Notes: generated from the sequence alone by a model not told the origin. A stretch of 64,000 nucleotides of DNA from Bradyrhizobium sp. AZCC 1719 (GCF_036924525.1 NZ_JAZHRU010000001.1:3687001-3751000); one strand, 5' to 3'. Counted from the stretch's first letter, positions 26,427-36,003 are shown. Translations and numbers: made by a program.

Positions 26427-26873
26427 ATGTCCGCAGCCAATGAACTGACCGCAGCCCAACGCGACGACCTCCGCACCGTCGCTGCGATGATCATTCCCGC
26501 CAGCGATGAGTATAAGGTGCCCGGCGCCGACGATCCCGCTGTTCAGGCCGACATGCTGGCGACGCTCGGCCGCGATACTGCGCAGGTGGCGCAGGCGCTC
26601 GATCATCTGGCGCGTCTGGCCGGCCAGCCGTTGGCCGAACTTGACGCGGCGCGGCGCGATGCCGTCGCGCAGGAGTTCCGCGCTACCGGCGGCGTTGCGG
26701 CCGCGACGCTCGTTCGCGTCGTGCTGCAATGCTACTACCGCGATGACCGCGTGCTGCGCTCGCTCGGGCTCGAGTTGCGTGCCCCGTTCCCGAAGGGGCA
26801 TGTACTGCCCGAGGGCGATTGGTCGCTGCTCGATCCGGTCAGGGCGCGAGGCGGCAAGCTGCGGGTTTCCTGA
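26427..26873 (+). CDS. Gluconate 2-dehydrogenase subunit 3-like protein
   Basis: A 148-residue helical protein matching the Gluconate_2-dh3 small-subunit pattern: LTAAQRDDLRTVAAMIIPASDEY near the N-terminus and a C-terminal CYYRDDRVLRSLGLELRAPFP. It forms a complex with the GMC subunit encoded immediately upstream, and in known enzymes the small subunit carries the Tat signal for export; here none is visible, so the complex may be cytoplasmic. The start at 26427 gives MSAANELTAAQ with a weak ribosome-binding site, consistent with coupling to the upstream gene. Confidence 0.8.
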   Translation: MSAANELTAAQRDDLRTVAAMIIPASDEYKVPGADDPAVQADMLATLGRDTAQVAQALDHLARLAGQPLAELDAARRDAVAQEFRATGGVAAATLVRVVLQCYYRDDRVLRSLGLELRAPFPKGHVLPEGDWSLLDPVRARGGKLRVS

Positions 26874-26962
26874 AGCGGAGGCGGAGCAGGCCTGCGCACG
26901 CGCCGCGGCTCTTGCGCATCCGGTTCCCGGCCACCATTTGAGGAAACCGAAGGAATCTCACC

Positions 26963-27985
26963 ATGTTGGATATTACCTCAGATATCGCCGATGACGGACT
27001 GTCATCGCGAACGGCCGAGCCTGCCCGGGACAATGACCGGGTTTTGCTCGATGCCTATTCCAATGCCGTAATCGATGTGACCGACCGGGTCGGTCCCGCA
27101 GTCGTGCGCGTCGAAACCGGGCCGAAGGTGCGCAGTGTGCGTGAGCGCGGCGGACTTGGCTCCGGCATCGTCATCTCGCCCGACGGTCTCGTGCTGACCA
27201 ACAGCCATGTGGTCGGATCGTCCAAGGAGATCCGGCTGCGCGACATCGAAGGCTTCGTCACCGATGCCCACGTGCTCGGCGTCGATCCCGACACTGACCT
27301 TGCCTTGCTGCGGGCCGACGGCGCGCGCGATCTGCGCTACGCCTCGCTCGGCAATTCGAAGACGCTGCGGCGCGGCCAGTTGGTGGTCGCGATCGGCAAT
27401 CCGCTTGGGTTCGAATCGACTGTGACCGCCGGCGTGGTGTCGGCGCTTGGCCGCTCGATCCGCTCGGTGAGCGGCCGGACCATCGAGGACGTGATCCAGA
27501 CCGACGCGGCGCTCAATCCCGGCAATTCCGGCGGGCCGCTGGTGTCGTCGGCGGCGGAGGTGATCGGCATCAACACTGCGATCATCAGCGGCGCGCAGGG
27601 CATCTGCTTTGCGGTCGCCAGCAACACCGCGCAGTTCGTGCTGTCCGAGATCATCCGCCACGGCTATGTCCGCCGCGCCTATATCGGCGTCGCAGGCCAG
27701 ACCGCGCCGATCCCGCGGCGGCATGCGGTGGTTGCCGGCGTCGACAACAAGATGGGCGCGCTGCTGGCGCAGATCGAGCCGGACAGCCCGGCCGCGAAGG
27801 CGGGATTGTTGCCGGGCGATGTCGTGATCAAGCTCGACGGCGTCGAGATCAACGGCGTCGACGATCTGATCCGCGCCCTCGACCGCGACCGCATCGGGCG
27901 GACGCTCGCGATGGATGTATTGCGAATGGGACGGCTGCGCGGGATCGATATTCATCCGGTCGAGCGGAAGCGGGCGAGGCAGTGA
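26963..27985 (+). CDS. HtrA/DegP-like trypsin-fold serine protease without a signal peptide
   Basis: A 340-residue S1C-family protease. The catalytic triad is His82 (LTNSHVVG), Asp112 (DPDTDLALL) and Ser189 (NPGNSGGPL). A single PDZ domain follows at about 250-335 (AQIEPDSPAAKAGLLPGDVV). The N-terminus is acidic and hydrophilic with no signal peptide or membrane anchor, unlike periplasmic DegP/DegS, so it is likely cytoplasmic or its start is elsewhere; AAGGAATC precedes the ATG at 26963. It follows the GMC pair by 89 bp on the same strand. Role unknown: protein quality control or a regulated cleavage. Confidence 0.88.
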   Translation: MLDITSDIADDGLSSRTAEPARDNDRVLLDAYSNAVIDVTDRVGPAVVRVETGPKVRSVRERGGLGSGIVISPDGLVLTNSHVVGSSKEIRLRDIEGFVTDAHVLGVDPDTDLALLRADGARDLRYASLGNSKTLRRGQLVVAIGNPLGFESTVTAGVVSALGRSIRSVSGRTIEDVIQTDAALNPGNSGGPLVSSAAEVIGINTAIISGAQGICFAVASNTAQFVLSEIIRHGYVRRAYIGVAGQTAPIPRRHAVVAGVDNKMGALLAQIEPDSPAAKAGLLPGDVVIKLDGVEINGVDDLIRALDRDRIGRTLAMDVLRMGRLRGIDIHPVERKRARQ

Positions 27986-28000
27986 CGTGCGCGCTGCTTT

Positions 28001-28164
28001 ACCCGCCCCTCGAGGGGGCGGGTCGACGCGCGCATAGCGCGCGGCGGGGCGGGGTGACAGTCTCTCCACATCCAACGGTGCACGCGTGGATAGACCGTCA
28101 CCCCGCCCCGTCTCGCATTGCGCTGCGCTTCATGCGAGCCGACCCGCCCCCTCAAGGGGCGGGT
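28001..28164. repeat. Nested ACCCGCCCC / GGGGCGGGT palindromic repeat
   Basis: Outer units ACCCGCCCCTCGAGGGGGCGGGT and ACCCGCCCCCTCAAGGGGCGGGT are each hairpins; inner units GGCGGGGCGGGGTGAC and GTCACCCCGCC pair with each other. It lies between convergent genes and could end transcription in both directions. Confidence 0.85.
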
Positions 28165-28187
28165 GAAGAGACCGGTGTGTGTCGCCG

Positions 28188-28970
28188 CTACTGCTGCAAC
28201 GCTGCCAGCAAATCATCCGGCGCTTCGGCCATGATCATGTGGCCGGCGCCGGGAACGACGACGATCCGCGCATTCGGCGTCGCCGCCGCCAGCGCCTTGC
28301 CACCCTTGGCTGGCGTCATCATGTCGCGCTCGCCGAGAATGAAGGTGACGGGCACCTTGACCTGCGCGGCCGCAGCGAGCGCGTTCTGATAGGAATTGCA
28401 GGCATTGAGATCGCTGTAGAGCACGCCCGGTCGCGTCTGCTGCAGCACGCGCTGCGCGCCCTGATGCATCCACAGTCCCGGCGCGAGGCTGCCGCCGAGC
28501 TCGGCCTTGAAGCCGAGGCCCCAGATCGAGACCATGTCGATGGCATCAGGGTTGTTGACCTCGGCGGCCTTGAGCAGATCTGGCCCGACCGTCATCGCAG
28601 CAGCGGTGCCGATCAGGCTGAGGCCGGACACCTTGTGGGGATGTCGCGCGGACGTCTCCAGCGCGATCAGCGAGCCCATCGAATGGCCGATGAGCTTCGC
28701 CTTCGGCGCACCGGCCGCGTCGAGCAGCGCAGCGGTCCAGTCGGCCATGTCGGCGATGGTCGGCAGCGGGCTGCCTCCCGAACGGCCATGGCCGGGCAAA
28801 TCGGGCGCCAGCACGGAGTAGCCGTGATGGGCGAACCAGCGGCTGTGCAGCGCCCAGGTCGAATGATCGAACCCCGCACCGTGCAGCATCACCACCGCAG
28901 GCAGCGACGGATCGAACGGGCGGCCGCCGGTCGCAACAAACGTATCAGCACCGTTGACGGAAAGCTGCAT
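28188..28970 (-). CDS. Alpha/beta hydrolase
   Basis: A 260-residue alpha/beta-fold hydrolase. The nucleophile elbow GHSMGS places Ser97; Asp in LGERDMMTP (about 217) and His in GAGHMIM (about 246) complete the triad; LHGAGFDHSTW near residue 29 is the oxyanion-hole region. It resembles C-C bond hydrolases and esterases of aromatic catabolism but cannot be assigned more precisely. The start lies only 4 bp after the stop of the metY-like gene, so the two are co-transcribed at the end of a minus-strand run that begins with nicAB. Confidence 0.85.
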   Translation of the reverse strand: MQLSVNGADTFVATGGRPFDPSLPAVVMLHGAGFDHSTWALHSRWFAHHGYSVLAPDLPGHGRSGGSPLPTIADMADWTAALLDAAGAPKAKLIGHSMGSLIALETSARHPHKVSGLSLIGTAAAMTVGPDLLKAAEVNNPDAIDMVSIWGLGFKAELGGSLAPGLWMHQGAQRVLQQTRPGVLYSDLNACNSYQNALAAAAQVKVPVTFILGERDMMTPAKGGKALAAATPNARIVVVPGAGHMIMAEAPDDLLAALQQ

Positions 28971-28974
28971 GGGG

Positions 28975-30270
28975 TCAAACCTTCTGCGATGCGCGAAGCG
29001 CCTGGCCGAGATCGTCGATGATGTCGGAAACGGCCTCAATTCCGATCGACAGCCGCACCAGCTCCTCGCCGACCCCGGCGGCCTTCAACTGCGCGGCATC
29101 CATCTGCTGATGCGTGGTGCTGGCGGGGTGAATGACCAGCGTCTTGGCATCGCCGACATTGGCGAGATGGCTGATCATCCGCAACGACTCGATGAATTTC
29201 TTGCCCGCTGCGCGGCCACCCTTGATGCCGAAAGAGACGATCGATCCGGCGCCGCGCGGCAACAGCCGCTTCGCGAGCTGATGGTCGGGATGATTTTCCA
29301 GCGCCGGATGCAGCACCCACTCGACCGCCTTGTTGGCGCTCAGCGCCTCGAGCACCGCAAGCGTGTTGCTCATGTGGCGCTCCATCCGCACGCCGAGCGT
29401 CTCGACGCCCTGCAGCAGTTGAAAGGCGTTGGTCGGCGACAGGCAGGCGCCGAAGTCGCGCAGGCCCTCGGTACGGGCGCGCATGATGAAGGCGGCCTGG
29501 CCGAACTGCTCGTCGAAGACGATGCCGTGATAGCCGGCATAGGGCTCGGTGAGCTGGGGGAACTTGCCCGAGCCGTGCCAGTCGAACCGGCCGCCATCGA
29601 CGATGACGCCGCCGATCGCAATGCCGTGGCCGCCGATCCATTTGGTCGCCGAGTTCATCACGATATCGGCGCCGAGCTCGATCGGGCGGCTGAGGAACGG
29701 CGTCGCAAAGGTGTTGTCGATCAGGAGGGGAATCCTGGCGTCATGCGCGATCTGCGCGACCGCCGGAATATCCAGCACTTCAAGCCCGGGATTGCCGATG
29801 GTCTCGCCGATCACCAGCCGCGTGTTTGGCTTGATCGCAGCGCGGAATTCATCGAGCGCGCGCGGTTTGACGAACGTTGTCGTGATGCCGAAGCGCGGCA
29901 GCGTGTGCGCCAGCAAATTGATGGTGCCGCCATAGAGCGAGGCGGACGCGACGATGTGGTCGCCGGCATTGAGGATTGTTGCGATCGCCAGATGCATCGC
30001 GGCCATGCCGCTCGCCGTGCAGATCGCGCCGACGCCGGATTCGAGCGCGGCGAGCCGTTCCTCGAGCACCGCGGTCGTCGGATTGGAGATGCGAGTATAG
30101 ATATGCCCGGCGCGCTCCAGGTTGAACAGCGCCGCAGCGTGGTCGGAGTCCTGGAACACGTAGGAGGTGGTCTGATAGATCGGAACGGCACGGGCGCCGG
30201 TTGCGGGATCGGGGCGCTGGCCAGCATGCAGGCTCAGGGTCTCGAAGGCAGGCGGTTTGGGTGCGGGCAT
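28975..30270 (-). CDS. metY: O-acetylhomoserine aminocarboxypropyltransferase (sulfhydrylase)
   Basis: A 431-residue PLP enzyme of the Cys/Met metabolism family. The Schiff-base lysine is Lys210 in NSATKWIGGHG; family signatures SLHAGQRPDPATGARAVPIY at the N-terminus and TASGMAAMHLAI near 85 are present. The 430-residue length and the N-terminal AGQ motif favour the MetY type, which makes homocysteine or methionine from O-acetylhomoserine and sulfide or methanethiol, over the shorter cystathionine gamma-synthases. It starts 45 bp after pncB. A methanethiol oxidase homologue at 45-46 kb gives a possible sulfur connection, which is inference. Confidence 0.88.
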   Translation of the reverse strand: MPAPKPPAFETLSLHAGQRPDPATGARAVPIYQTTSYVFQDSDHAAALFNLERAGHIYTRISNPTTAVLEERLAALESGVGAICTASGMAAMHLAIATILNAGDHIVASASLYGGTINLLAHTLPRFGITTTFVKPRALDEFRAAIKPNTRLVIGETIGNPGLEVLDIPAVAQIAHDARIPLLIDNTFATPFLSRPIELGADIVMNSATKWIGGHGIAIGGVIVDGGRFDWHGSGKFPQLTEPYAGYHGIVFDEQFGQAAFIMRARTEGLRDFGACLSPTNAFQLLQGVETLGVRMERHMSNTLAVLEALSANKAVEWVLHPALENHPDHQLAKRLLPRGAGSIVSFGIKGGRAAGKKFIESLRMISHLANVGDAKTLVIHPASTTHQQMDAAQLKAAGVGEELVRLSIGIEAVSDIIDDLGQALRASQKV

Positions 30271-30315
30271 GCGGGGCTCGTCAGATCAAGTGGTGGCGGG
30301 AAAGTATGTGATGGC

Positions 30316-31620
30316 TCAGACGTGCACGGCGGTGCGGACGCGGCCGGCGTTGCCGAACACGCGCAAATAACGTTCGATCTCGGACGGCGTGCCGGTGGCC
30401 TTCTCGGGATTATCCGACAGCTTGACCGCCGGCCGCCCATCGACCGACGTTACCTTGCAGACCAGCGAGATCGGATCGAGATCGGCGGATCCGTCCGGCG
30501 CGCAGCCGACGAAATCATTGGTGAGGTTGGTGCCCCAGCCGAACGAGATGCGGACGCGTCCGGCGAAGTGACGATAGGTCTCCTCGATCGAATCGACATC
30601 CATGCCGTCGGAGAACACCAGCAGCTTCTCCTTAGGCTCGCGGCCCTTCTGCTTCCACCACTTGATGATGTCTTCGCCTGCCGTGATCGGCGGCGCGCTG
30701 TCCGGGCGGAAGCCGGTCCAGTCGGCGACCCAGTCCGGCGCATCGCGCAGGAATGTTTTGGTGCCGAAGGCGTCGGGCAGGGCGATCAAGAGGTTGCCGC
30801 CGTAGGTGTGTCGCCACTGATCGAGGATGCGATAGGGCGCCCAGCGCAGCTCCTCGTCGGAATTGGCAAGCGCGGCCGCGACCATCGGCAATTCATGCGC
30901 ATTGGTGCCGATCGCTTCGAGATCGTTGTCCATCGCCAGCAACACGTTGGAGGTGCCGGTGAAAGAGGGGCCGAGCCCCTCCTTGACGGCCTCGACGCAC
31001 CAGCGCTGCCACAGATGGCCGTGGCGCCGGCGCGTGCCGAAGTCCGACAGCCGGAGGCCCTCGAGCTTGCGCAGCCGCTCGACCTTGGACCACAGCTTGG
31101 CCTTGGCGCGGGCATAGAGCACGTCGAGCACGAAGCGTCCCTGACCCTTGGTCGCCTGCCGCGAGCGCAGCTCATTCATGATCGCAAGCGCCGGGATTTC
31201 CCACATCGTGGTGTGGGTCCACGGCCCGTGGAAGTGCAACTCGTACTGGCCGTCGACCTTGTTGAGCTCGTATTCGGGCAGGCGGAAGTTGGCGAGCCAG
31301 TGGATGAAGTCCGGCGAGAACATCTGGGTCTTGCCGTAGAACGTGTTACCGGCGAGCCAGATCAGCTCCTTCTTGGTGAAGCGGATGGTGCGCGCGTGGT
31401 CGAGCTGTGCGCGCAGTTCGCCCTCATCGACGATCTCGGCGAGGCGAACCTGCCGGGTGCGGTTGATGACCGAAAAGGTGACGCGCTGTTCCGGGTAAAA
31501 TTCCCGGATCATCTGCAGCATCAAAAGCTTGTAAAAATCGGTATCGAGCAGGCTGCGCACGATCGGGTCGAGCCGCCAGCCATGGTTATAGGTCCGGGAT
31601 GCAATATCGGTAACTGCCAT
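30316..31620 (-). CDS. pncB: Nicotinate phosphoribosyltransferase
   Basis: A 434-residue enzyme converting nicotinate, PRPP and ATP to nicotinate mononucleotide in the Preiss-Handler NAD salvage pathway. Characteristic segments are [14 protein letters not shown] (about 23-36), [30 protein letters not shown] and [10 protein letters not shown]. Length is typical of the proteobacterial PncB. It begins 69 bp after the nicB-like stop on the same strand, so salvage and degradation of nicotinate may share a transcript here; whether it is the only pncB in the genome cannot be seen. Confidence 0.95.
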   Translation of the reverse strand: MAVTDIASRTYNHGWRLDPIVRSLLDTDFYKLLMLQMIREFYPEQRVTFSVINRTRQVRLAEIVDEGELRAQLDHARTIRFTKKELIWLAGNTFYGKTQMFSPDFIHWLANFRLPEYELNKVDGQYELHFHGPWTHTTMWEIPALAIMNELRSRQATKGQGRFVLDVLYARAKAKLWSKVERLRKLEGLRLSDFGTRRRHGHLWQRWCVEAVKEGLGPSFTGTSNVLLAMDNDLEAIGTNAHELPMVAAALANSDEELRWAPYRILDQWRHTYGGNLLIALPDAFGTKTFLRDAPDWVADWTGFRPDSAPPITAGEDIIKWWKQKGREPKEKLLVFSDGMDVDSIEETYRHFAGRVRISFGWGTNLTNDFVGCAPDGSADLDPISLVCKVTSVDGRPAVKLSDNPEKATGTPSEIERYLRVFGNAGRVRTAVHV

Positions 31621-31689
31621 GGCGGAACTTTACCGTGCCGCGGGCCGCCCAACCAGTGGGTTTTGCCGGCGGCATGGCAGCTCAGCGCG

Positions 31690-34600
31690 CTATTCCTGCC
31701 GGATACGGCCGATCGCAGCAGGAATATCCTTCCAGACCGGCTTATCGGGGGCAAATTGTTGCCTCAGATAGGCGACCAGCTCAGCGATTTGGCCGTCGCT
31801 CAGGCTGTCCTTGAAGGCCGGCATATAGCCGAGGTCGGTCGTCGCCGGTTTGGCGATGCCGTGCAGGATGACCTGGATCAGATTGTCGGGCACGGTGCTG
31901 TGCAGATTGCTGTTGAGCGCCAGCGATGGCCGGCTGCCGAACAGCGGCGCGCCGCCGACCTCATGGCAGACCGCGCAGGCGCCCTGATAGAGCCGCGCGC
32001 CGACGCTGGAGGCCGCAAGCGTTCGCGTGCCCGTCGAGACTTCGAGCCTGACGGCAAGCGCTTGCTGCGCCGGGCGATCGATCGCGGTCTCGTTGAACGA
32101 GGCGAGATAGACCGCCATGGCGCGGATGTCGGCATCAGGCAACGCCGCGAGTTCCTTCACCACCGGCGCCATTGGCCCCGCGGCGACGCCGTGAAAGCGC
32201 GACTCGCCGGTTCGCAAATACGCGTACAGTTCGTCCTCGTTCCACGGGATCGGCGCCTGCGACAACGAGGTCAGCGCCGGCGCTTCCCAACCTTCCGCAA
32301 ATCCGCCGGCGAGATAGGCGTTCGCCTTCTCCGCGCCGAGCGCATTGCGCGGCGAATGGCAGGCGCCGCAATGGCCGAGGCCTTCGACGAGATAAGCGCC
32401 GCGATTCCAGATCTCGGATTTTGCGGGATCTGGCTGGAACACGGCGGGTGTGTGGAACAGCGCATTCCATCCGGCCATCAGCGGGCGCAGGTTGAACGGG
32501 AATGCCAGCGCATTGGCCGGCGTCTCCGCGCGCACCGGCGACTGCGCCATCAGATAGGCATAGAGCGCCTGCATGTCGGCATCGGTGGTCCTGGCGAAAT
32601 GCGGATAGGGGAATGCCGGATAGAGATGCCGCCCGTCGCGATGGATGCCCTCGCGCATTGCGCGCTCGAAGGCGGGATAGGACCATGCGCCGATTCCGGT
32701 TTCGACATCGGGCGTGATGTTGGTCGAATAGATTGTGCCGAACGGTGTCGGCAGCGGCCGGCCGCCGGCGTTGAGCACGCCATTCGCAGCGGTGTGGCAC
32801 ACCGCACAATCGCCGAGCGCGGCAAGTTGCTCGCCGCGGGCGATGGTCGCGGCCGAATAGACCGAGGCGTCGGGCCGCGCGATTGGCGCGATCGCTCGCC
32901 ACGGCAACACGGCGGCGCCGATGCCGACCAACGCCGCGCACAGGGCTGCGGCGGTGGCGAACACACCGCGCCGTCCGGCGAACGGATTGTGCCATCGATT
33001 GAGATCAGGCTGCGGCGCGGATGCTGGCGCAGGCAACGCCTCGGCTGCCGCCGGCTCTTCGCCGCACAGCCCCTGCAAGATGCGTTCCGGGGTGAACGGC
33101 AATTCGCGAAAGCGCACGCCGGTCGCATCATAGATCGCGTTGGCGATGGCGGCTGCGCTGGGGACGGAGGCGGACTCGCCGACACCGAGCGGCGGCTGAT
33201 CCTGTCGCGGCAGCATCAGCACGTCGATCTCAGGCACCTCGGGAAACTTGATGATGGGGTAGGCGCCCCATTCGCGCGCCGTCACGGAGCTACGATCGAA
33301 CGACACTTCCTCCATCAGCGCGCGGCTGGTCGACTGGATGACGTTGCCGTGGATCTGGTGGCGCACGCCGTCTGGATTGATCATCAGGCCGGAGTCCTGG
33401 CCTGCCACGACCCGCGTCACGCTGACATCGCCGGTCGCCTTGTTCACCGCGACGTCGGCGATCCACGCCGACCACGCTGCGCCATAGCCGGGAAACTTGC
33501 TGTGCACATAGAGCGCATAGGCAAAGCCGCGCCCACGCACGATATCGCCTTCGGCCTGCTTCTCCTCGCGCACCGGCCGCGGTTTCCAGCCGCCGCGTTC
33601 GGCCACCGCATTGACGAGATCGATCGCGCGCGGATCCTTCAAATAGCGCAGACGGTACTCGATCGGATCAACACCAGCCTCGCTGGCGCATTCGTCGATC
33701 CAGGATTCATGCGCAAAGGTGTTCGGCAGCGCCGAAACGCCGCGCAGCCAGGAGGCGCGCACGATCGGCGGCATGTCATTCGCTACCACGCGCAGATTCT
33801 CGTAATCATAGGGCGGGATCGCGGTGCGATCGCCCATCTCGAAGACAGCGGGTGTATGCGGTACGGCGCCGGTCAGCAGCAGGGCAAGCGTCGGAGCGCC
33901 GTTCGATGGATAGCGTGTCGCAAAATCATAGCCGGCAACGCTGCCATCGGCATTCAATCCGCCGTTGACATCCATCAATTGCGCGGTGCCCTTCGGCTCC
34001 CAGGTGTGCTCCTGCTCGCGCGTCAATTGCACGCGGACGGGCCGGCCGACGGCGCGCGACAGCAGCACCGCGTCGGCGGAAACATCATCGGCGCAGTTGC
34101 GGCCATAGCAGCCGGCGGCCTCCAGCCGGATCACCTCGATCTCGGCTTCGCGCCGGTGGATCAGCCGCGCCAGATCGGTGCGCAGATGATGCGGGTTCTG
34201 CGTGCCGGACCAGACTCGCGTCACATCCTCCTGAAAATCCGCAACCGCGCAGGACGGGCCGATCGAAGCGTGCATCTGGTAGGGCCAGATGTAGGTTCGC
34301 GGCATCGGCTTGGTGGCGCCGGCGATTGCCGCATCGACGTCACCCTTGTCGATCAGCTTGCGTGGCGTCGATGGATTGGCGCGCAGCGCGGTCGCGATGT
34401 CCTTGAGGTCGGGCAGCGTCGGCACCGGCTTCCAGCTCACCTTGAGCTGCGCCGCCGCCTTGATTGCATTCTCCTCGCGCTCGGCGACGACGCCGACGAA
34501 GTCGCCGATGCGAACGACCGCGACAAGCCCGGGGATGTCGCGCACGGAGCCCTCGTCGACCGCGATCAGGCTGTTACCGATGAAGTCGCCGACATCGACG

Positions 34601-35244
34601 CCGGCATAGGGCGGGCGAACGACGCGGCCATGCAGCATGCCGGGCACGCGCATGTCGTGCACGTAGACCAATTCACCGGTCGCCTTCGCCGGAAGATCGA
34701 CGCGCGGCACCGATCGGCCAACGATGCTATAGGCGTCGACGGACTTCACTGGAACGTCGTCGGCGAGTTCAAGGCGAATGGTCTCGCCCGCAATCAGTTC
34801 GCCGTAACTGACGCTGCGATTGTCCTTGCCGCGGACGAGGCCGTCTTCAATGACGAGGTCCTCGGCCGAAAGCTCCAGCCGCTCGGCGGCACGCGCGAGC
34901 AGAAACTGCCGCGCCTGCGCGGCAGCCTTGCGCAACGGTACGGCCGTAATCTGAATTGTTTCGCTCGCAATCGTCGCGCCCTGATTGGGAACGAGAGCTG
35001 TGTCGCCGAGCACGACCACAACGCGGGCAAAGGATACGTCGAGCTCTTCGGCGACGATCTGCCCGAGCGCGGTGCGGATGCCGGTGCCGAGATCGACGTG
35101 GCCGTTATAGGCGGTGACCGATCCATCTGCCGTGACCTTGATGAAGGTCTCGAACTCGACGGCCTCGACCGGCGATGCCCGACGCACGACGGACAGCGTG
35201 CCTTGCAACCGCTCGCGATTCTCAACCGTGTCAGGGACCGTCAT
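31690..35244 (-). CDS. nicB: Nicotinate dehydrogenase-like molybdopterin subunit fused to tri-haem cytochrome c
   Basis: A 1184-residue fusion protein very close in length and layout to Pseudomonas putida NicB (1187 residues). The first ~750 residues are a molybdopterin hydroxylase large subunit, with GVGESASVPSAAAIANAI near 705 as the active-site Glu motif. One hydrophobic segment (FATAAALCAALVGIGAAVLP, about 763-782) follows, then three haem-binding CxxCH motifs: CAVCHTA (~812), CGACHSP (~958) and CAVCHEV (~1088). It would hydroxylate nicotinate to 6-hydroxynicotinate and pass electrons through the cytochrome part to the respiratory chain. Its start overlaps the 2Fe-2S subunit gene by 4 bp. 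Related fusions act on other N-heterocycles, so substrate assignment rests on the linked hnr and enamidase genes. Confidence 0.85.
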   Translation of the reverse strand: MTVPDTVENRERLQGTLSVVRRASPVEAVEFETFIKVTADGSVTAYNGHVDLGTGIRTALGQIVAEELDVSFARVVVVLGDTALVPNQGATIASETIQITAVPLRKAAAQARQFLLARAAERLELSAEDLVIEDGLVRGKDNRSVSYGELIAGETIRLELADDVPVKSVDAYSIVGRSVPRVDLPAKATGELVYVHDMRVPGMLHGRVVRPPYAGVDVGDFIGNSLIAVDEGSVRDIPGLVAVVRIGDFVGVVAEREENAIKAAAQLKVSWKPVPTLPDLKDIATALRANPSTPRKLIDKGDVDAAIAGATKPMPRTYIWPYQMHASIGPSCAVADFQEDVTRVWSGTQNPHHLRTDLARLIHRREAEIEVIRLEAAGCYGRNCADDVSADAVLLSRAVGRPVRVQLTREQEHTWEPKGTAQLMDVNGGLNADGSVAGYDFATRYPSNGAPTLALLLTGAVPHTPAVFEMGDRTAIPPYDYENLRVVANDMPPIVRASWLRGVSALPNTFAHESWIDECASEAGVDPIEYRLRYLKDPRAIDLVNAVAERGGWKPRPVREEKQAEGDIVRGRGFAYALYVHSKFPGYGAAWSAWIADVAVNKATGDVSVTRVVAGQDSGLMINPDGVRHQIHGNVIQSTSRALMEEVSFDRSSVTAREWGAYPIIKFPEVPEIDVLMLPRQDQPPLGVGESASVPSAAAIANAIYDATGVRFRELPFTPERILQGLCGEEPAAAEALPAPASAPQPDLNRWHNPFAGRRGVFATAAALCAALVGIGAAVLPWRAIAPIARPDASVYSAATIARGEQLAALGDCAVCHTAANGVLNAGGRPLPTPFGTIYSTNITPDVETGIGAWSYPAFERAMREGIHRDGRHLYPAFPYPHFARTTDADMQALYAYLMAQSPVRAETPANALAFPFNLRPLMAGWNALFHTPAVFQPDPAKSEIWNRGAYLVEGLGHCGACHSPRNALGAEKANAYLAGGFAEGWEAPALTSLSQAPIPWNEDELYAYLRTGESRFHGVAAGPMAPVVKELAALPDADIRAMAVYLASFNETAIDRPAQQALAVRLEVSTGTRTLAASSVGARLYQGACAVCHEVGGAPLFGSRPSLALNSNLHSTVPDNLIQVILHGIAKPATTDLGYMPAFKDSLSDGQIAELVAYLRQQFAPDKPVWKDIPAAIGRIRQE

Positions 35245-35714
35245 CGCGTCTGCGCCTCAACGAGACGGCCTGCGGCGCGCATTGCCGCGCGCATGATTTC
35301 GACATGCGCGCCGCAGCGGCACAGATGATGGCGCAGTGCTTCCAGTACGTCGTCTTCCGATGGGTGAGGGGAGCGCAGCAACAGCGCCTTGGTGGTAATG
35401 ATCATGCCGTTGAGGCAATAGCCGCATTGCGCCGCTTGTTCGCTGATAAACGCTTGCTGCACGGGATCGGGATGCTCGCGCGTGCCGAGGCCTTCGAGCG
35501 TCACGATGTCGCGCCCGACGCAGCCCTCGATCGGGATCACGCAGGAACGCGCGGCGACGCCGTCGATCAGCACGGCGCAGGCGCCGCATTCGCCGAGCCC
35601 GCAGCCGTATTTCGGTCCGTTCAGTTCGAGGTCGTTGCGGAGCACGTAAAGCAATGCAGTGTCGAGCGCGGCGTCAACGTCGTGAACCTTGCCGTTGACG
35701 GTCAGGCGCATCAT
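35241..35714 (-). CDS. nicA: Nicotinate dehydrogenase-like 2Fe-2S subunit
   Basis: A 157-residue two-cluster ferredoxin subunit of molybdenum hydroxylases, the same length as P. putida NicA. The plant-type cluster uses Cys38, Cys43, Cys46 and Cys58 (YGCGLGECGACAV...SC). The second cluster uses Cys97, Cys100, Cys132 and Cys134 (QCGYC...CRC). It relays electrons from the Mo cofactor to the cytochrome domains of the fused partner encoded just downstream (4-bp ATGA overlap). The start at 35714 gives MMRLTVNGK, the standard beginning of this family. Its promoter region is shared with the divergent hnr gene and contains two operator-like palindromes. Confidence 0.87.
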   Translation of the reverse strand: MMRLTVNGKVHDVDAALDTALLYVLRNDLELNGPKYGCGLGECGACAVLIDGVAARSCVIPIEGCVGRDIVTLEGLGTREHPDPVQQAFISEQAAQCGYCLNGMIITTKALLLRSPHPSEDDVLEALRHHLCRCGAHVEIMRAAMRAAGRLVEAQTR

Positions 35715-35775
35715 GCTCTCCCGAAGTCCTCGTTGCGCTGCAAAAACCGCACTGGATGCTTCGCGAAAGATACCG

Positions 35776-35787
35776 TTTGTGTACAAA
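35776..35787. promoter_or_regulatory. Operator-like palindrome TTTGTGTACAAA
   Basis: This site sits 62 bp upstream of the nicA-like start. It fits the pattern TTYGTRTACRAA seen at three other places near nicotinate genes, and the flanking bases extend the symmetry to CGTTTGT-GT-ACAAACG (35774-35789). Confidence 0.6.
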
Positions 35788-35928
35788 CGTGCAAGCCGCG
35801 CGATCCCGCGCTGCAGCGCGCTGCTCGCTTTATGAACAGAGCGGCGAGGCAAATGAGGTATTATGCGGCAAGCGGGGCGTTTCGCAGCGGGAGCGGCTTG
35901 ACAGTGTTCCAGTCCGCGCGCAACATCA

Positions 35929-35940
35929 TTCGTATACGAA
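35929..35940. promoter_or_regulatory. Operator-like palindrome TTCGTATACGAA
   Basis: A perfect 12-bp palindrome in the hnr promoter region. Read on the minus strand it continues as TCGTATACGAATGAT, identical over 15 bp to a site upstream of the enamidase and ferredoxin-reductase genes at 50112-50126. It is a strong candidate binding site of a shared regulator. Confidence 0.7.
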
Positions 35941-36003
35941 CAAATGGTCGGACCCGCGAAGAAACGGGGTATGATCGGCGCCTTCCCGACTGCAGGCTTG
36001 TTC

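Noticed and set aside
31690..35244. NicB-like protein as a generic xanthine dehydrogenase
   Set aside because: The fused tri-haem cytochrome domain, the near-identical length to NicB, and the linkage to Hnr and enamidase genes argue for a nicotinate-type hydroxylase; the exact substrate still needs testing.
28954..35328. Plus-strand open frame of more than 2,100 codons
   Set aside because: It lies antisense to five well-supported minus-strand genes (hydrolase, metY, pncB, nicB, nicA). Its translation is Arg/Asp/Gly-rich with no motif. Long antisense frames arise from strong GC codon bias.
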